In this document: piece by piece, positions 8,196 to 16,346 of the stretch | Position numbering within the stretch: position 1 is the stretch's first letter | Layout of the letters: each line of letters opens with the position of its first letter | Origin: Acidobacteriota bacterium | Lineage (GTDB): Bacteria > Acidobacteriota > Thermoanaerobaculia > Gp7-AA8 | Assembly (NCBI GenBank): GCA_003223645.1 | Contig: QHVT01000003.1 | Coordinates: 372,001 to 436,000 of the forward strand | Reading direction: 5' to 3' | Length of the DNA stretch: 64,000 nucleotides | Translations under genes and position numbers: made by a program | The notes under the pieces: model-generated | Database searches by the model: none | Seen by the model: the letters and a program-made list of their open reading frames with translations, nothing else | Told to the model about the DNA's origin: nothing

Positions 8196-8385
8196 CGGCT
8201 GCGCCGGGTGACGGCTGCGCGGATGGCGGCTTCGCCGGGTGGCGGCTTCGCTGATGGCCAAACCCGCCTGCCATCAGCGTAGCCGCCATCTGCCATCTGC
8301 CATCAGCGCAGCCGCCATCTGCCATCCGCCATCCGCCATCAGCGCAGCCGCCATCCGCGCAGCCGCCATCCGCCATCAGCGCGCG
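8190..8385. repeat. Inverted repeat built from GCCATC(T/C) heptamers and GCCATCAGCGCAGCC units
   Basis: The left arm contains GGCTTCGCTGATGGC-type 15-mers. The right arm (from about 8271) is a string of GCCATCT/GCCATCC heptamers interleaved with GCCATCAGCGCAGCC 15-mers. The SPFH stop codon is inside the first word (GCGTAGCGGC). It fills most of the 331-bp gap before the MFS gene; the rest (8386-8526) holds a promoter and a possible regulatory leader. Confidence 0.85.
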
Positions 8386-8393
8386 AAAAACAC

Positions 8394-8421
8394 TTGTGCC
8401 TTTCTTAAAACTATGCATAAT
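8394..8421 (+). promoter_or_regulatory. Predicted sigma70-type promoter upstream of the MFS gene
   Basis: TTGTGC (8394-8399), 16 bp, then CATAAT (8416-8421). The surrounding 8386-8421 is AT-richer than anything nearby (CTTTCTTAAAAC). Transcription would begin near 8428. Confidence 0.55.
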
Positions 8422-8430
8422 GCCGTCCCT

Positions 8431-8484
8431 ATGCCGACGAAAAAGAGTGTCGTTTCTCGCGTAAGGCTGTCCGTCGGAGGCTAA
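8431..8484 (+). CDS. Possible 17-codon leader peptide ORF
   Basis: MPTKKSVVSRVRLSVGG, starting about 3 nt after the predicted transcription start and ending 43 nt before the MFS start codon. It is basic (two Lys, two Arg) and has no known match. It could be a nearly leaderless regulatory ORF or chance. The support is its position between a good promoter and two mutually exclusive hairpins. Confidence 0.25.
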   Translation: MPTKKSVVSRVRLSVGG

Positions 8485-8486
8485 CC

Positions 8487-8522
8487 GGCCTCGAGGCCGC
8501 GCGCGGTACCATGCGCGCGGCC
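8487..8522 (+). promoter_or_regulatory. Two mutually exclusive hairpins before the MFS start codon
   Basis: GGCCTCGAGGCC (8487-8498) and a 28-nt stem GGCCGCGCGCGG/CGCGCGGCC (8495-8522) share bases 8495-8498, so only one can form. The second ends four bases before ATG 8527. No U-tract follows, so it is not a classic terminator; it could control translation or mRNA stability. Confidence 0.4.
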
Positions 8523-8526
8523 AAAA

Positions 8527-9696
8527 ATGCATCGCTATCGTGCCCTCGCGCTCGTCTCCCTCGCCGAGCTTCTGGCGATGGGTCTCTGGTTCGGCGTGTC
8601 CGCGGTCGCGCCGCAGATCGCGAAGGAGTGGCAGCTCGATGCCGCGACGACCGCGTGGCTCACGCTCGGCGTGCAGCTCGGCTTCGTCGCCGGCACGCTC
8701 CTCAGCGCGACGCTGAATCTTCCCGACGTCCTCAACGTCCGCCGTCTCTTCGCGCTCTGCGCGTTTCTCGGCGCCGTTGCGAATGCGCTGCTGGCTTGGC
8801 TCGCGACCGGCGTCGCCGTCGCGATCGCGCTGCGCTTTCTCACCGGTATGTTTCTCGCCGGCGTCTATCCGCCGGGGATGAAGATCATCGCGACGTGGTT
8901 CAAGACCGGCCGTGGCTTCGCCCTCGGCGTTCTCATCGGCGCGCTCACGCTCGGCAAAGCGTCGCCGTATCTCGTGAACGTCATCGGCTCCGGCAACTGG
9001 CGCGTCAACGCCGGCATCCTCTCGCTGCTCGCCGTGCTGTCGCCGCTCATCGTGCTGCGATTCGTCGGAGAAGGTCCGTACGCGCTGCCGAACCAGCCGT
9101 TCGATGCGAAGCAGATCACACGCGTGTTCGCGAATCGCGGCGTGCGCCTCGCCAACTTCGGCTACTTCGGACATATGTGGGAGCTGTACGCGATGTGGAC
9201 GTGGGCTCCGGTGATGATCCGCGCGAGCATCGCCGCGAGCGGCGACTCGCCGAAGCTCGCCGAGGCGGCGTCGTTCGTGATGATCGGCGCAGGCGCGCTC
9301 GGATGCATCGTCGCCGGCCTCGTCGCCGATCGCATCGGCCGCCCTGTCGTCGCCGCGTCGGCGATGCTCGGCAGCGGCGCATGCTGCCTCGCGATCGGAT
9401 TCCTCTACGGCAAAACGCCGCTCGCGCTCCTCGCGCTCGCGACGTTCTGGGGCGCGACCGTCGTCGCCGACTCCGCGCAATTCTCCGCCTGCGTCACCGA
9501 ATTCGGCGACCCGCGCTACCTCGGCACCGCGCTGACGCTGCAGACCTGCATCGGCTTCTTGATCACGACGATCTCGATTCGGATGATGCCGTTGCTGGTC
9601 GCGCGGGTCGGGTGGGAGTGGGCATTTGCGTTTTTGGCGCCGGGGCCGTTGTTGGGGATTGTGGCGATGATGAGGCTACGGAAGGTCTCGGCTTGA
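8527..9696 (+). CDS. MFS transporter
   Basis: 389 aa with about 12 hydrophobic helices, typical of the major facilitator superfamily. The loop after helix 2 reads NLPDVLNVRRLF (a variant of the DRxGRR signature). The central loop motif GLVADRIGRPVV at about 257-268 is the better-kept copy. The C-terminal half is complete. The N-terminal motif LWFGVSAVAPQI resembles the cyanate/nitrate-nitrite type MFS branch, but the substrate cannot be assigned. No Shine-Dalgarno is visible before ATG 8527; the codon is preceded by a strong hairpin and CAAAA. Confidence 0.85.
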   Translation: MHRYRALALVSLAELLAMGLWFGVSAVAPQIAKEWQLDAATTAWLTLGVQLGFVAGTLLSATLNLPDVLNVRRLFALCAFLGAVANALLAWLATGVAVAIALRFLTGMFLAGVYPPGMKIIATWFKTGRGFALGVLIGALTLGKASPYLVNVIGSGNWRVNAGILSLLAVLSPLIVLRFVGEGPYALPNQPFDAKQITRVFANRGVRLANFGYFGHMWELYAMWTWAPVMIRASIAASGDSPKLAEAASFVMIGAGALGCIVAGLVADRIGRPVVAASAMLGSGACCLAIGFLYGKTPLALLALATFWGATVVADSAQFSACVTEFGDPRYLGTALTLQTCIGFLITTISIRMMPLLVARVGWEWAFAFLAPGPLLGIVAMMRLRKVSA

Positions 9697-9725
9697 TTGA
9701 TGTTTGGTGCGCACGGGCTGGGAAT

Positions 9726-9828
9726 GCAGAAGGCAGAATGCAGAAGGCAGAATTTAGAAGTCCCGCCCAACATCGCGGCGCGGGAGGGTTTCTCAATTCT
9801 GCATTCTGCGTTCTGCCTTCTGCATTCC
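9726..9828. repeat. Heptamer-built inverted repeat (GCAGAAG/GCAGAAT)
   Basis: The left arm (9726-9760) is five 7-mers: GCAGAAG, GCAGAAT, GCAGAAG, GCAGAAT, TTAGAAG. The right arm (9796-9828) is the complementary 7-mers ATTCTGC, ATTCTGC, GTTCTGC, CTTCTGC. A 35-nt GC-rich loop separates them. It lies between the MFS and esterase genes (same strand) and could act as a terminator. Confidence 0.92.
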
Positions 9829-9916
9829 GGCGCCGTGCGCGCAAAACGCCGTTCGCATCCGCACTCGTGACGAGCTGCCGCCCGCGCTATGGTTCATGCG
9901 TAAAATCACCGCGCCC

Positions 9917-10540
9917 ATGACCCCCGTCCTCTACTTCCACGGCTTCGCCTCGTCGCCCGCGAGCGCGAAGATCACCGCGCTGCGTCCGCTGCTCGAGCCC
10001 GACGGCATCGAGCTGAACACGCCCGATCTCAACATCCCGTCGTTCGAGCAGCTCGACTTCGATGCGATCGTCGCGTTCGCGCGTGAGCGCGCGCGGCGCG
10101 AGCCGCCGCGCGCGATGGTCGGGAGCTCGATGGGCGCGCTGATCGCGCTCTCGCTCGCGCGCGACATCGACGTCCCGCTCGTTCTCATCGCGCCCGCCCT
10201 CGGCATCGCCGCGCGCTGGAAAGAGCACATCCCGGCCGGCGATCCGGTAATGATGTTCAACTACGCCCGCGGCGAGAACGCGCCGATTCATCGCGCGTTT
10301 TTCGAGCAGGTCGGCAGGCTGCACGTCGATGACGAGCCGCCGCGCTCGCGCGTGACCGTGATCATGGGACGACAGGACGAGACCGTGCCGTTCGAGGTCG
10401 TCGCGGAAACGTGGGAGCGCTGGCGCGCGTCGGGCAAGCTCGCCCGCGGATCGAAATTCGTCGAGCTCGCGGAAGGCGATCACGGACTCGTCGCTCACGC
10501 GGACGCGATTCGCGAGGCGATCGTGGAGGCCGCGCGATGA
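9917..10540 (+). CDS. YqiA/UPF0227-like alpha/beta-hydrolase (esterase)
   Basis: About 207 aa, predicted soluble serine esterase. An oxyanion-side motif YFHGFASSPASAK opens the protein, as in the YqiA family. The nucleophile is in VGSSMGALIA, the acid in MGRQDETVPFE, and the His in EGDHGLV near the C-terminus, so the triad is complete. The start is ambiguous: ATG 9896 would add seven residues, while ATG 9917 begins right before the first beta-strand as in homologues. Its stop overlaps the next start (ATGA, 10537-10540), so the two are translationally coupled. The natural substrate is unknown. Confidence 0.8.
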   Translation: MTPVLYFHGFASSPASAKITALRPLLEPDGIELNTPDLNIPSFEQLDFDAIVAFARERARREPPRAMVGSSMGALIALSLARDIDVPLVLIAPALGIAARWKEHIPAGDPVMMFNYARGENAPIHRAFFEQVGRLHVDDEPPRSRVTVIMGRQDETVPFEVVAETWERWRASGKLARGSKFVELAEGDHGLVAHADAIREAIVEAAR

Positions 10541-11277
10541 TCGCGATCACGCGCGATGTCAGCCCGTCGGTCAATCAGTGCGAGCTGACGCATTTGCAGC
10601 CGGAGGCGATCGACGTGGAGCGCGCGATCGCGCAGCATGAGGAATATCGCGCGCTGCTTGCATCTCTCGGGCTCGAAGTCGTGCGCATTCCCGCCGATCC
10701 GGCGTTTCCTGACTGCGTCTTCATCGAAGACACGGCGATCGTGCTCGACGACGTCGCGGTGATCACACGCCCGGGTGCGCCGTCGCGCCGCGGCGAAACG
10801 CGCGCGGTGGCGGACGTGCTCGCGCGTTATCGCAGGCTCATGCACATCGAAGAGCCGGCGACGATCGACGGTGGCGACGTGCTCGTGCTCGACGACCGCA
10901 TCTTTGTCGGCCGCTCGCAGCGGACGAACGAAGCCGCGCTCGCGCAGCTTCGCTTTCACACGCGGCGCGACGTGATTCCCGTCGACGTGCACGGCGCGTT
11001 GCATCTGAAGAGCGCAATCACGCGCGTGTCGCGCAACGCGCTGCTCGTGAATCGCGACTGGATCGACGTCGCGCCGTTCCGCGGATGGACGCTCATCGAC
11101 GCCGAGGAGCCGTTCGGCGCGAACGCGGTCCTCGTGAACGACGTCGTGATCTACCCGTCCGCGTTCCCGCGCACCCGCACGAAACTCGAGCGCGACGGGA
11201 TTGACGTGCGGACGGTGGACGCCTCCGAGCTCGCGAAAGCCGAAGGCGGGGTGACGTGTTGTGCGCTGCTGGTGTAG
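10537..11277 (+). CDS. Dimethylarginine dimethylaminohydrolase-like amidinohydrolase
   Basis: 246 aa, guanidino-modifying superfamily. DDAH converts N-omega-methylated arginine to citrulline and methylamine. Visible family features: DCVFIEDTAIV (substrate acid region), TIDGGDVLVL, the catalytic His in ALHLKSAIT, and the C-terminal GGVTCCALLV, whose first Cys (C241) is at the position of the human DDAH1 nucleophile. The start ATG overlaps the esterase stop. The stop TAG is the first triplet of the TAGGACGAA word array. Arginine-deiminase-type substrates other than methylarginine remain possible. Confidence 0.82.
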   Translation: MIAITRDVSPSVNQCELTHLQPEAIDVERAIAQHEEYRALLASLGLEVVRIPADPAFPDCVFIEDTAIVLDDVAVITRPGAPSRRGETRAVADVLARYRRLMHIEEPATIDGGDVLVLDDRIFVGRSQRTNEAALAQLRFHTRRDVIPVDVHGALHLKSAITRVSRNALLVNRDWIDVAPFRGWTLIDAEEPFGANAVLVNDVVIYPSAFPRTRTKLERDGIDVRTVDASELAKAEGGVTCCALLV

Positions 11278-11361
11278 GACGAATAGGACGAATAGGACCT
11301 ATAGGACCTATAGGTATATATCCTATCCGTCCTATAGGTCCTATCCGTCCTATTCGTCCTA
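11275..11361. repeat. 9-bp word inverted repeat (TAGGACGAA) carrying both flanking stop codons
   Basis: The left arm has TAGGACGAA twice and TAGGACCTA twice (11275-11310). The right arm has the reverse-complement words (TCCTATCCG, TCCTATAGG, TTCGTCCTA) to 11361. The DDAH stop TAG (11275-11277) and, on the other strand, the FAD oxidase stop TAG (11361-11359) are each the first triplet of the outermost unit. It lies between convergent genes, a plausible bidirectional terminator. Confidence 0.93.
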
Positions 11362-12378
11362 AAACCGATTCGGATCAAGCGCGCTCACATCAATCGAAGT
11401 TCTCCCATCCACGATCAACTCCGCGAGCAAATGCCCGAGTGCCGGCGCGTGCATCACGCCGTGTCCGCTCGCGCCGGTCGCGCAGTAGATGCCGTTCCTT
11501 TCGCCGAGGAGGGAGTGCTTGTCGGGAGTCATCTCGTAGAAGCCGGACCACGACTCTTCGATCGGCAGCGTGAGGAGTCGCGGCGCGCGCTCGCGCGTGA
11601 AGCGTTTCACTTCCTCGAGCCAGGCGTCGTCGTCGATCAGCGGATCGTCGGGCCACAGCAAAAGCACGCGGCCGTCGCGGACGCGGAAGTGATACCAGTC
11701 GCCGGCCCACACCGTCATCGGAGTCGTTTCCGCCACGATGTCCGTCACGACCGTCGCAACGGCGTTGCGCCGCGTCGGCACGACCGGCGCTCCGCTCCAT
11801 GCGCCGCGCGCTTCGATCTTCACGCGCGCGTCGACGTCGCTCCAATCGCGCAGCTCGGTGTCGAACTGGAAACGTACGCCTAAACGCTTCGCTGCATCGG
11901 CGTAGCCGCGCAGGATTTTGCCTGCGCGAATGAATCCGTCGGTCGGACAAAATGCGCCGCCCGCGAGCGCATCGTCTTCGATCATCGGACTGAGCTCGCG
12001 CGCTTCGTCCGGCGACACCATCCGCGCCTCGGTCAGTCCGCACGCGTGCTGCATCGTTTGCGTGCGGCGCAAATCGTCCAGCTCCTGCTCATTGCGCGCG
12101 AGAAACAGATAGCCGTATGGCCGATAGCCGGAATCGCAGCCGATCTCGTCTTCGAACGCGCGCAGTTTCTCGCGCGCCAGTAGCGACAACCGCACCTCGG
12201 TCTCGTTGTCGAACTGCGCGCGGAAGCCGCCGGTCGCTTTCAATGTGCTGCCCGCGCCGAAGTCGGACGCGCGATCGATCACGAGAATGTCTTTGCAGCC
12301 GCGTCTGGCAAGGTGATACGCGACGCTCGCGCCGATGACGCCCGCACCGGCGATGACGATTTCGCTTCGAATTCGCAT
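11359..12378 (-). CDS. FAD-dependent oxidoreductase (DAO / sarcosine-oxidase-like)
   Basis: 339 aa. The N-terminal dinucleotide-binding motif GAGVIGASVAYHLARRG is followed by STLKATGGFRAQFDN, the FAD-contacting segment of the DadA/SoxB-like family. The C-terminal ESWSGFYEMTPDKHSLLGE and CATGASGHGVMHAPALG are the second FAD region. It oxidises an amine such as a D- or N-methyl-amino acid. It is shorter than most relatives (about 370-390 aa): the stretch between FDTELRDWSDVDARVKI and ARGAWSG lacks the usual beta-strands ending in VVNAAGAW, suggesting an internal deletion of about 20 residues without a frameshift. Activity is therefore uncertain. Divergent from the GGDEF-EAL gene (44-bp gap). 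Confidence 0.8.
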   Translation of the reverse strand: MRIRSEIVIAGAGVIGASVAYHLARRGCKDILVIDRASDFGAGSTLKATGGFRAQFDNETEVRLSLLAREKLRAFEDEIGCDSGYRPYGYLFLARNEQELDDLRRTQTMQHACGLTEARMVSPDEARELSPMIEDDALAGGAFCPTDGFIRAGKILRGYADAAKRLGVRFQFDTELRDWSDVDARVKIEARGAWSGAPVVPTRRNAVATVVTDIVAETTPMTVWAGDWYHFRVRDGRVLLLWPDDPLIDDDAWLEEVKRFTRERAPRLLTLPIEESWSGFYEMTPDKHSLLGERNGIYCATGASGHGVMHAPALGHLLAELIVDGRTSIDVSALDPNRF

Positions 12379-12422
12379 TGCGTCTACAATACTCGCGCTC
12401 TCTCCCCGCCAGAAGGACAGGT

Positions 12423-15400
12423 ATGTCGGCGCTCACTCCAGGCGCGTACGCGTTTTCCGCGTATGCGATTCCGGTCGCAATCACGGCCGTGCTGATCCTC
12501 GCTTTCGGCGCGCGCGTTCTTGCGCGCCGCGCAAACGGCCTCACCGCCGCGTTCTTCTCGCTCACGCTGGTCGTCGCCATCTGGCTGGCCGCGTTCACCG
12601 CACTCTATTCCTCGCGTGACGCGAGCATCGCGTTGTTCTGGTCGCACCTCGCGTACCTCGGCGTCCCGTTCATCCCGCCCGCCGTCTACTGGTTCACCAT
12701 CGAGCTGCTGCGCATTCATCAGCGCCGCCGCGCCGCGTTCATGCTCGCGTGGACCGTCGGCGCGTTTTTCAGCGCGATCGCCGTCACCACCGATCAGCTG
12801 ATTCCGCGCGTGCAGAAGTACTGGTGGGGCTTCTATCCGCGCTACCGTCCGTCGGTCTCCGCGATCTTCCTCGCGTTTTTCTTCGGCTATCTGATCTTCG
12901 CGCTCGTGGAGCTGGTGCGCGCGTATCCGGCCGCCGACGAGTTGGAGCGCAAGCGCATCGCGCTGGTGATCGTCGCGTTCGGCGTCGCGTATACCGGCTC
13001 GATCGACTATCTGCCGAAGTACGGCGTCGCCGCGTATCCGTTCGGCTACGTCGCAATCCTCGCGTTCGTCTTCATCGCCGCGTACACGCTGCATAAATAC
13101 GACCTCGTCGCGATCACGCCGTCGCTGGCCGCGCCGGAGATCATCGGGACGATGGCGGACGCGCTGTTTGTCTGCGGCCGCGACGGACGCATCGAATTCG
13201 CGAATCGCGCCGCCGCGTCGCTCCTCGGGTACTCGGAGCACGAGCTCGCGCACCGCCGCATCGACGACCTGCTCGCGCACGACGTCGCGCTGTCGGCGAA
13301 GCTCGGCCGCAAGTCGCTGCGCAACGACGAATACGTGTTCACGTCGAAGAGCGGCGAGCGCGTCGAGCTGACGCTCTCGATCGCGCCGGTCCTGCGCGAC
13401 GGACAGTCGGCCGGCGCGGTGATCATCGGCCGCGACATCCGCGATCGCAAACGCGCCGAGCGCGAAGTGCTGCAGGCCGTCACGCTCTTGCAGTCGACGC
13501 TCGACTCGACGGCGGACGGCATCCTCGTCATCGGCGGCGAAGGACAGGTCGTTTCGTACAACCAGCGCTTCGTCGAGATGTGGCGCATTTCGCAGGACGT
13601 GATGGAGAGCGGCGACGATCGCCAGGTCACGCGCGCGATCGCGGAGCAGCTCACCGAGCCGCAGGAGTTCGTACGTGCGATGCGCACGCTGGCGGGCCAG
13701 CCGCAGGCGGAGAGCTTCGATTTGCTGGAACTGAAAGACGGAAGGCGATTCGAGCGCTACTCGATCGTTCGCCACGTCGAAAACGTGTCCGACGTCCGCG
13801 TTTGGAGCTTCCGCGATGTCACCGCGCGTTTCGTCGCCGAGGCGGCGCTGCGCGAGTCGGAGATCCGCTATCGATTGCTGTTCGAACAGAACGCCGCGGG
13901 TGTGTGCGTGAGCCGGTTGTCAGGCGAGATCATCGACTGCAACGCGACGTTCGCCGCGCAGCTCGGATACCGCCGCGATCAACTGATCGGCGAGCAGATG
14001 TCGCGATTGTTCGTGCGCAGCGAAGAGTCGCTCGAATTGCGGATGATGCTGACGAACATCGGCTCGCTGAACAGCGTCGAAGTGGAGATGCGCCGCGCCG
14101 ACGGAACCTCGCTGTGGGTGCTGAAGAACCTCGTGCTCGTCGGCGACAACCTGACCGGCGTCGTGCACGCCACGGTCGTCGACATCAGCGATCGCAAACG
14201 CGCCGAGGAACAGATCGAGTTCCACGCTTACCACGACGTGCTCACGCATCTGCCGAATCGCAAACTGTTCACCGATCGATTGCGCCACGCGCTCACGCAC
14301 GCGAAGCGCGCCGGCAAATCGCTCGCGGTGATGTTCATCGATCTCGATCACTTCAAGACGATCAACGACACGCTCGGCCACACCGCCGGCGACGAGCTGC
14401 TCCTCGAAATGGCGAAGCGCCTCGGCGAATGCGTGCGCGAGGACGACACGGTGGCGCGCCTCGGCGGCGACGAGTTCACGATCATCCTCGCCGATTTGCG
14501 GCAGCCGGAAGACGCGCTCGGCGTCGCGCAGAAAATTCTCGACGCCGTGCAGCAGCCGGTCTCCGTCGGCGCGACTCCCGTCGTGTCGTCGGCGAGCATC
14601 GGCATCGCGCTCTATCCCGTCGACGGCACGGACGCGGAGTCGCTGCTGCGCAATGCCGACAGCGCGATGTATCGCGCGAAGGAAGCGGGCCGCAACACGT
14701 ATCAGCTCTGCACGCAGGAGATGAAGAGCCGCGCGATGGAGCGCCTGTCGCTGGAGAGCCGATTGCGCGCGGCGATCCGCGACGAGAAGCTGATGCTCGC
14801 GTATCAGCCGCAGATCAATCTCGTCACCGGCGACACGATCGGCGTAGAGGCGCTGCTGCGCTGGCATGACGCGGAGCGCGGCGCGATCGAGCCGTCGGCG
14901 TTCATCCCGATCGCCGAGGAGACGCGGCTCATCGTGCCGCTCGGCGAATGGGTTTTGCGCACCGCGTGCAAGCAGACGAAGGAGTGGCACATGGCCGGCG
15001 CCGGTCCGCTGCGCATCGCGGTGAATCTTTCCGCGCGGCAGTTCCAGCAGCACGACCTCGTCGACATGGTGCGCGGCGTGCTCGAGGAAGTCGATCTCGA
15101 TCCGTCGTTCCTCGAGCTCGAGATCACCGAGACGACGGCGATGCAGAACGCCGACGTGACGGTCGACGTGTTGCGCGCGTTGCGCGACATCGGCGTCGGC
15201 ATCTCCATCGATGACTTCGGCATGGGCTACTCGTCGCTCAACTACCTGAAACGATTTCCCATCAATGCGGTGAAGATCGACCGCGCGTTCGTCAACGATC
15301 TCGCGACCGACGAAGGCGATGCCGCGATCGTGTCCGCGGTCATCGGCATGGCGCGGACGCTTCGTTTGCGCGTGGTCGCGGAAGGCGTGGAGAACGCGGC

Positions 15401-15542
15401 GCAGTTCGCTTTCCTCCGCAGCCGCAAGTGCGATGAGGCGCAAGGCTTCTACTTCAGCAGGCCGGTCGGCGCGGACGAGCTGACCGAAACGCTGCTCTCG
15501 CGGCGCATGCTCGTCGCGCGCGAGCCGCGCCTCAGCGTCTAG
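12423..15542 (+). CDS. 7TM-PAS-PAS-PAS-GGDEF-EAL signalling protein
   Basis: 1039 aa membrane c-di-GMP enzyme. Residues about 10-225 are seven hydrophobic helices of the histidine-kinase 7TM sensor type. Three PAS domains follow (about 238-345, 355-460, 476-595; each ends with a DI(R/S)DRKRAE-type linker or similar). The cyclase domain begins HAYHDVLTHLPNRKLF (601) and has an intact GGDEF at 681-685. The phosphodiesterase domain has intact EAL at 809-811, with ETTAMQNAD, DDFGMGYSSLNYLKR and the C-terminal loop. Both activities look possible. ATG 12423 is preceded by AGAAGGACAG, a good ribosome site. Likely receivers in this window are the two PilZ proteins. Confidence 0.92.
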   Translation: MSALTPGAYAFSAYAIPVAITAVLILAFGARVLARRANGLTAAFFSLTLVVAIWLAAFTALYSSRDASIALFWSHLAYLGVPFIPPAVYWFTIELLRIHQRRRAAFMLAWTVGAFFSAIAVTTDQLIPRVQKYWWGFYPRYRPSVSAIFLAFFFGYLIFALVELVRAYPAADELERKRIALVIVAFGVAYTGSIDYLPKYGVAAYPFGYVAILAFVFIAAYTLHKYDLVAITPSLAAPEIIGTMADALFVCGRDGRIEFANRAAASLLGYSEHELAHRRIDDLLAHDVALSAKLGRKSLRNDEYVFTSKSGERVELTLSIAPVLRDGQSAGAVIIGRDIRDRKRAEREVLQAVTLLQSTLDSTADGILVIGGEGQVVSYNQRFVEMWRISQDVMESGDDRQVTRAIAEQLTEPQEFVRAMRTLAGQPQAESFDLLELKDGRRFERYSIVRHVENVSDVRVWSFRDVTARFVAEAALRESEIRYRLLFEQNAAGVCVSRLSGEIIDCNATFAAQLGYRRDQLIGEQMSRLFVRSEESLELRMMLTNIGSLNSVEVEMRRADGTSLWVLKNLVLVGDNLTGVVHATVVDISDRKRAEEQIEFHAYHDVLTHLPNRKLFTDRLRHALTHAKRAGKSLAVMFIDLDHFKTINDTLGHTAGDELLLEMAKRLGECVREDDTVARLGGDEFTIILADLRQPEDALGVAQKILDAVQQPVSVGATPVVSSASIGIALYPVDGTDAESLLRNADSAMYRAKEAGRNTYQLCTQEMKSRAMERLSLESRLRAAIRDEKLMLAYQPQINLVTGDTIGVEALLRWHDAERGAIEPSAFIPIAEETRLIVPLGEWVLRTACKQTKEWHMAGAGPLRIAVNLSARQFQQHDLVDMVRGVLEEVDLDPSFLELEITETTAMQNADVTVDVLRALRDIGVGISIDDFGMGYSSLNYLKRFPINAVKIDRAFVNDLATDEGDAAIVSAVIGMARTLRLRVVAEGVENAAQFAFLRSRKCDEAQGFYFSRPVGADELTETLLSRRMLVAREPRLSV

Positions 15543-15557
15543 CCGCCACGGGCGGCT
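15541..15557. terminator. Short hairpin after the GGDEF-EAL gene
   Basis: AGCCGCC-ACG-GGCGGCT starts inside the stop codon (15540-15542). No U-run follows, so its action as a terminator is uncertain. Confidence 0.35.
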
Positions 15558-15701
15558 GCGTGGATTGCTCCGCCTCGCGGCATGCTTGTCGCCATGTCAC
15601 GACCTGTGACTTCGAGCGGCGCAACGCGCCTGAGATCGTCGTTTCTGCCGCGCAAGCTCCTAGCGGCCCGCGACTTGCAGGCCGCCTCCGCGGAGACTCT
15701 T

Positions 15702-16346
15702 ATGCCCTTGGACCCTCGATGGATATGGATTGCAGTCGGCGCGGTTGCGCTGCTGGCCGTCATCGGCTTGTTCGCGCGCGGCGCGCGGCGCGCGCGCACG
15801 CAACAACTGCGCGACAAATTCGGACGCGAGTACGACCATGTCGTGACGGCGACCGGAAACCGTGCACGTGCGGAGCGCGAGCTGGTCGGCCGCGCGGAGG
15901 AAGTGAAGACGTTCAACATCCGTCAGCTCAATGCAGCCGAGCGCGAGCACTACAGCATCGAATGGATTCGGGTCGAGCGGCATTTCGTCGAGCGTCCCGC
16001 GGCCGCGGTCGTCGAAGCCGACGAGCTCGTCGGCGACATCATGCGCGTCGAAGGCTATCCGGTCGGTGATTTCGAGAAGCATGCAGCGCATTTGTCAGTC
16101 CGGCACCCGCGCATCGTGGAGCACTATCGCGCCGGCCATCGCGTGATCGGCGGAACGCCTGGCAGCGCGTCGACGGAAGACCTGCGGCAGGCGATGCTGA
16201 ACTACCGCTCGCTGTTCGAGCAGTTGATCGGCGAGCCGGCCATTCGCGACGTCCCGTACGAAGTGCCGAGCACGACCGAGATCAGCAGCGAAGAATCAAC
16301 GCGACGCAACGCTCGCAGCGGCCTCCGCGACGAGGACCGCCTCTGA
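15702..16346 (+). CDS. Membrane-anchored protein of unknown function
   Basis: 214 aa. One N-terminal helix (WIWIAVGAVALLAVIGLFARG, residues about 7-27), then a soluble charged helical domain. The stretch KFGREYDHVVTATGNRARAE, then RAEEVKTFNIRQLN, YSIEWIRVERHFVERP, EADELVGDIMRVEGYPVGDF and HAAHLSVRHPRIVEHYRAGH resembles conserved single-TM proteins of unknown function found in actinobacteria and acidobacteria. GGAG sits upstream of ATG 15702. The last 51 bp overlap the 3' end of purF on the other strand. I do not assign a role. Confidence 0.75.
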   Translation: MPLDPRWIWIAVGAVALLAVIGLFARGARRARTQQLRDKFGREYDHVVTATGNRARAERELVGRAEEVKTFNIRQLNAAEREHYSIEWIRVERHFVERPAAAVVEADELVGDIMRVEGYPVGDFEKHAAHLSVRHPRIVEHYRAGHRVIGGTPGSASTEDLRQAMLNYRSLFEQLIGEPAIRDVPYEVPSTTEISSEESTRRNARSGLRDEDRL

